Assembly (NCBI RefSeq): GCF_004365575.1
Contig: NZ_SOBG01000001.1
Coordinates: 248,001-312,000 of the forward strand
Direction of reading: 5' to 3'
Source of the DNA: Hypnocyclicus thermotrophus
GTDB lineage: Bacteria; Fusobacteriota; Fusobacteriia; Fusobacteriales; Fusobacteriaceae
DNA length: 64,000 bases
The notes under the pieces are model-generated. The model did not search any database, was not told the DNA's origin, and saw nothing but the letters and a program-made list of their open reading frames with translations. Of this stretch, positions 61,854 to 64,000 are shown one piece after another; within the stretch, counting starts at the first letter, position 1; every line of letters begins with the position of its first letter. A program made the position numbers and the translations under genes.

Positions 61854-64000
61854 TTATTTTGCATTCATTATTAACATTTGTAATCTATTTTCTATATTTG
61901 CAAAACTTGTATTTTGATCGTAATCTAATGCAAGAATTTGTATATCAGGATAACGTTTTTTCATAGGTTTTATTAATCCTCTACCTGTAACATGATTTGG
62001 AAGACATCCGAATGGCTGTACAATAATAAAAGATTTCACTCCTTTTTCGGCATATTCTAATATCTCAGCAGGTATTAACCATGTTTCTCCTGAATTATAT
62101 GATTTATCTACAAGTCCTTCTATTTTTTTACTTAAATCTTTAATACTTATTTTTTTTTCATAAAATTTAAAGTTTTTCATTCGTTTATTAATTTCTTTAA
62201 GAACATAATGATAAGCTTTATCTGTAACATCTGCATATAAAAAACTTAATGCAGGGTTTGGGAAATGATGTTTTTTTATCCCTTCTTTTATTGTAATAAC
62301 TTCTCTTCTAAAGAAATCAACCATTCCAGCCATTATTACTTCTAGTCCATTATTTTCTAGATATTCAACTATTTTATAATTTGCTGTTGAATGATAGTTC
62401 ATAAGAATTTCACCAATAAAAAAAACTTTTGGTTTGTATTCTTGTTTTGTTTCTATCTTATTAAATCTTTCTACAGCTTTCTCAAATATATTAAAAGGTT
62501 CAAAAAATCCTTTTTCAAGAGAATTAGCAATTTTTTTTACATAATATTCATAAACTTGTTTTGTTTCACCTTTATTCACTTCATAAGGTTTTATTTTTCT
62601 TTTTATTACTTGTAAAGTATCAATAATTGCTACTCCTACAAGCATACGTACTTGAAATTTTATTCCAAGTTTTATTCCAGGATGTACTCCAAGCGGGTCA
62701 TTACCTGTAGTTACTATAGGAATATTTTCATAACCAAATGAATTTAAAGCATTTCTTATGACCATTAGATACTGTGCTGCTCTACAATCTTCACAATTTT
62801 GAGCAAGTCCAAAAGCAATTTCATTAGGATTATATTTTTTTTCTTCCAAGACTTTTAACATTTCTCCAGTATTTATAAAAGCTGGATAACACATATCATT
62901 ATGTACGTATTTTTTAGCAAGTTCTATAGCTCTTTCATCAGCAATTTCAAGTCTTTTAGCTTTATAACCTAAGTGTTTTACAACAGCTGTAGCAATTTCA
63001 CTAAATGCTTCTGAAAGGTTTGGAATTAAAATTGTTTTTAACTTTTTATCTTCATATTTAAATCTAGCTTTATATCCATTTTCTAAAGATTTTATTTTAA
63101 ATTCTTTTTTCTCTTTTCTTTTTTCTTTTATTGTTTCAATAAAAGATTTTATTCTAATATTAAGAGGACCTATTACTTCTCCTTCATCTACTTTTAAAGC
63201 CAATAGTTGTTTATTAGAAATTTTATTTAATATTCTTGCAAGTTCATCACTATTTATAGCATCATGCCCACAACCAAAACTAATTATTTGAGCTACTTCT
63301 ATATCTGGCTGTTTTGCAGCCCATAATGTAGCCAGAATCATTTCTGAATGAAATCTATTATTTACATCTATCATAATGTTTTCTATATCTTTATCGTTTA
63401 TATCATAAGGGACAGAATCAATAGTTAATATAGGTATATTATTTTGAGTAAATATTGATGAAATATTATGATTAATTAAACTATCTGAATGATAAGGTCT
63501 TGCGGCTAAAAGGACAGCAAAAGTATTATGTTCTTTAGCATATTCTATTGCCTCTTTACCTATATTTATTAGTTCTTCATTAAATTTATTTTGTGAAATA
63601 TTTGCTATATCAATAGCTTTTTTTATTATATTTTCTTTTAAATTAAATGTTTCGGTCATATATTTTATAATTTGTTTATCCTTTAATTTTTCACTTGTCC
63701 ATCTAAAAGTGGGATTATCAATTATTAGATTATATCTATTACTTATATCATTATTTTGAGAAAGCATTAAAGCTGAACCTTGTACTACCGCACATAATCC
63801 ATCTGAATTTTTTAATTTTTTAGTAATTTTAGGTAATTTTAAAAAAGTAGGGATAAAAATTCTATCTACTTTTTTTTGAGCAAGATTTTCAATATGCCCA
63901 TGAGCTAATTTTGAAGGGAAGCATATAGTATCTGAAGGTATAAATTTCATTCCTTCTTCAAATATTTTGTAAGAGCTATTATCTGATAAAATCACTTTAA
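61854..64000 (-). CDS. 2-hydroxyacyl-CoA dehydratase activase-related protein (DUF2229), 5' end cut off
   Basis: C-terminal 713+ residues of a large protein; the frame continues past the window end, so the GTG at 63995 should not be taken as the start. FPSKLAHGHIENL near the cut is the DUF2229 region, and relatives carry two BadF/BcrA-type activase domains before it. The rest resembles the 2-hydroxyglutaryl-CoA dehydratase (HgdB-like) fold: SFGCGHDAINSDEL, NDMCYPAFINTGEML, AQNCEDCRAAQYLMVIRNAL with clustered cysteines, and QPFGCLPNHVTGRG. It probably binds an iron-sulfur cluster. The physiological substrate of this family is not known. Confidence 0.88.
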   Translation of the reverse strand, partial: KVILSDNSSYKIFEEGMKFIPSDTICFPSKLAHGHIENLAQKKVDRIFIPTFLKLPKITKKLKNSDGLCAVVQGSALMLSQNNDISNRYNLIIDNPTFRWTSEKLKDKQIIKYMTETFNLKENIIKKAIDIANISQNKFNEELINIGKEAIEYAKEHNTFAVLLAARPYHSDSLINHNISSIFTQNNIPILTIDSVPYDINDKDIENIMIDVNNRFHSEMILATLWAAKQPDIEVAQIISFGCGHDAINSDELARILNKISNKQLLALKVDEGEVIGPLNIRIKSFIETIKEKRKEKKEFKIKSLENGYKARFKYEDKKLKTILIPNLSEAFSEIATAVVKHLGYKAKRLEIADERAIELAKKYVHNDMCYPAFINTGEMLKVLEEKKYNPNEIAFGLAQNCEDCRAAQYLMVIRNALNSFGYENIPIVTTGNDPLGVHPGIKLGIKFQVRMLVGVAIIDTLQVIKRKIKPYEVNKGETKQVYEYYVKKIANSLEKGFFEPFNIFEKAVERFNKIETKQEYKPKVFFIGEILMNYHSTANYKIVEYLENNGLEVIMAGMVDFFRREVITIKEGIKKHHFPNPALSFLYADVTDKAYHYVLKEINKRMKNFKFYEKKISIKDLSKKIEGLVDKSYNSGETWLIPAEILEYAEKGVKSFIIVQPFGCLPNHVTGRGLIKPMKKRYPDIQILALDYDQNTSFANIENRLQMLIMNAK

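Noticed and set aside
63993-63995. GTG at 63995 as the start of the activase-related gene
   Set aside because: The sequence before and after matches the middle of a larger protein and the frame stays open to the window end, so the gene is truncated rather than short.
1-64000. tRNA, rRNA, CRISPR arrays, insertion sequences or prophage genes
   Set aside because: Looked for T-loop motifs, regularly spaced repeats, transposase or integrase motifs and phage structural genes; none was convincing.

Overview
The window is very AT-rich, with A/T-heavy codon use, strong AGGAGG-type ribosome sites and many simple stem-loop terminators. It encodes an outer-membrane polysaccharide exporter (Wza-like), lipoproteins, a barrel-like outer-membrane protein, two TRAP-type/DAACS-type carboxylate carriers, PTS sugar uptake, CoA-disulfide reductase and a 2-hydroxyacyl-CoA dehydratase activase-like protein. 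Together these suggest a fermentative diderm anaerobe, most likely of the Fusobacteriota. This is an inference from gene content; no rRNA, tRNA, CRISPR array or insertion sequence was seen.

Layout. 1-1584: 3' part of ptsI (PTS enzyme I). 1857-18026: one codirectional, tightly packed Wzx/Wzy-type exopolysaccharide locus of 14 genes, from a clear promoter to a clear terminator. It has an initiating sugar-phosphate transferase, six glycosyltransferases, two acetyltransferases, flippase, polymerase, Wza-like exporter, a Wzc-like protein whose ATPase motifs are degenerate, and a secreted glycosidase-like protein. 18094-21578: a lipoprotein gene and an outer-membrane-like gene, both interrupted by single-base frameshifts. 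21838-35396: a nucleoside salvage region with a LacI-family regulator, a membrane/GNAT protein, purine nucleoside phosphorylase, a nucleoside-type ABC transporter (ATPase plus two permeases), a transaldolase-like aldolase, pyrimidine-nucleoside phosphorylase, adenosine deaminase, deoC, deoB, and a secreted 5'-nucleotidase with a LysM domain. Two near-perfect LacI-type operators tie the regulator to the aldolase-pdp-add-deoC operon.

35418-42587: YibE/F-like membrane protein, short-chain dehydrogenase, a DUF697-type membrane protein, two diguanylate cyclases and a chemoreceptor-like protein, plus a candidate small RNA on the minus strand. 42718-46138: minus-strand PTS operon (EIIB, EIIA, EIIC) followed by a MupG/DUF871 6-phospho-muramidase-like gene. 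46455-49871: a Rep_3-like winged-helix protein, the bifunctional NAD(P)HX repair enzyme and a 3-methyladenine DNA glycosylase. 50027-54172: a four-domain CoA-disulfide reductase with a Fur-like box, a small exported protein, and an isolated HisA of the eukaryotic type. 54482-64000: XRE/TPR regulator, TAXI-TRAP transporter, DAACS symporter, a split permease with a thioredoxin-like partner, and the C-terminal part of a dehydratase-activase-type protein cut by the window end.

How the parts work together. Extracellular nucleotides can be dephosphorylated by the UshA-like enzyme, imported as nucleosides, split by the two phosphorylases, and fed through DeoB and DeoC to triose phosphate and acetaldehyde. 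Enzyme I energises the PTS. The exopolysaccharide genes build, flip, polymerise and export a surface glycan. No single operon stands out as an entirely new system. The most unusual signals are the frameshifted surface-protein pair with short poly-A tracts, the minus-strand sRNA candidate, the Rep_3-like gene with iteron-like repeats, and several clear operator-type repeats.
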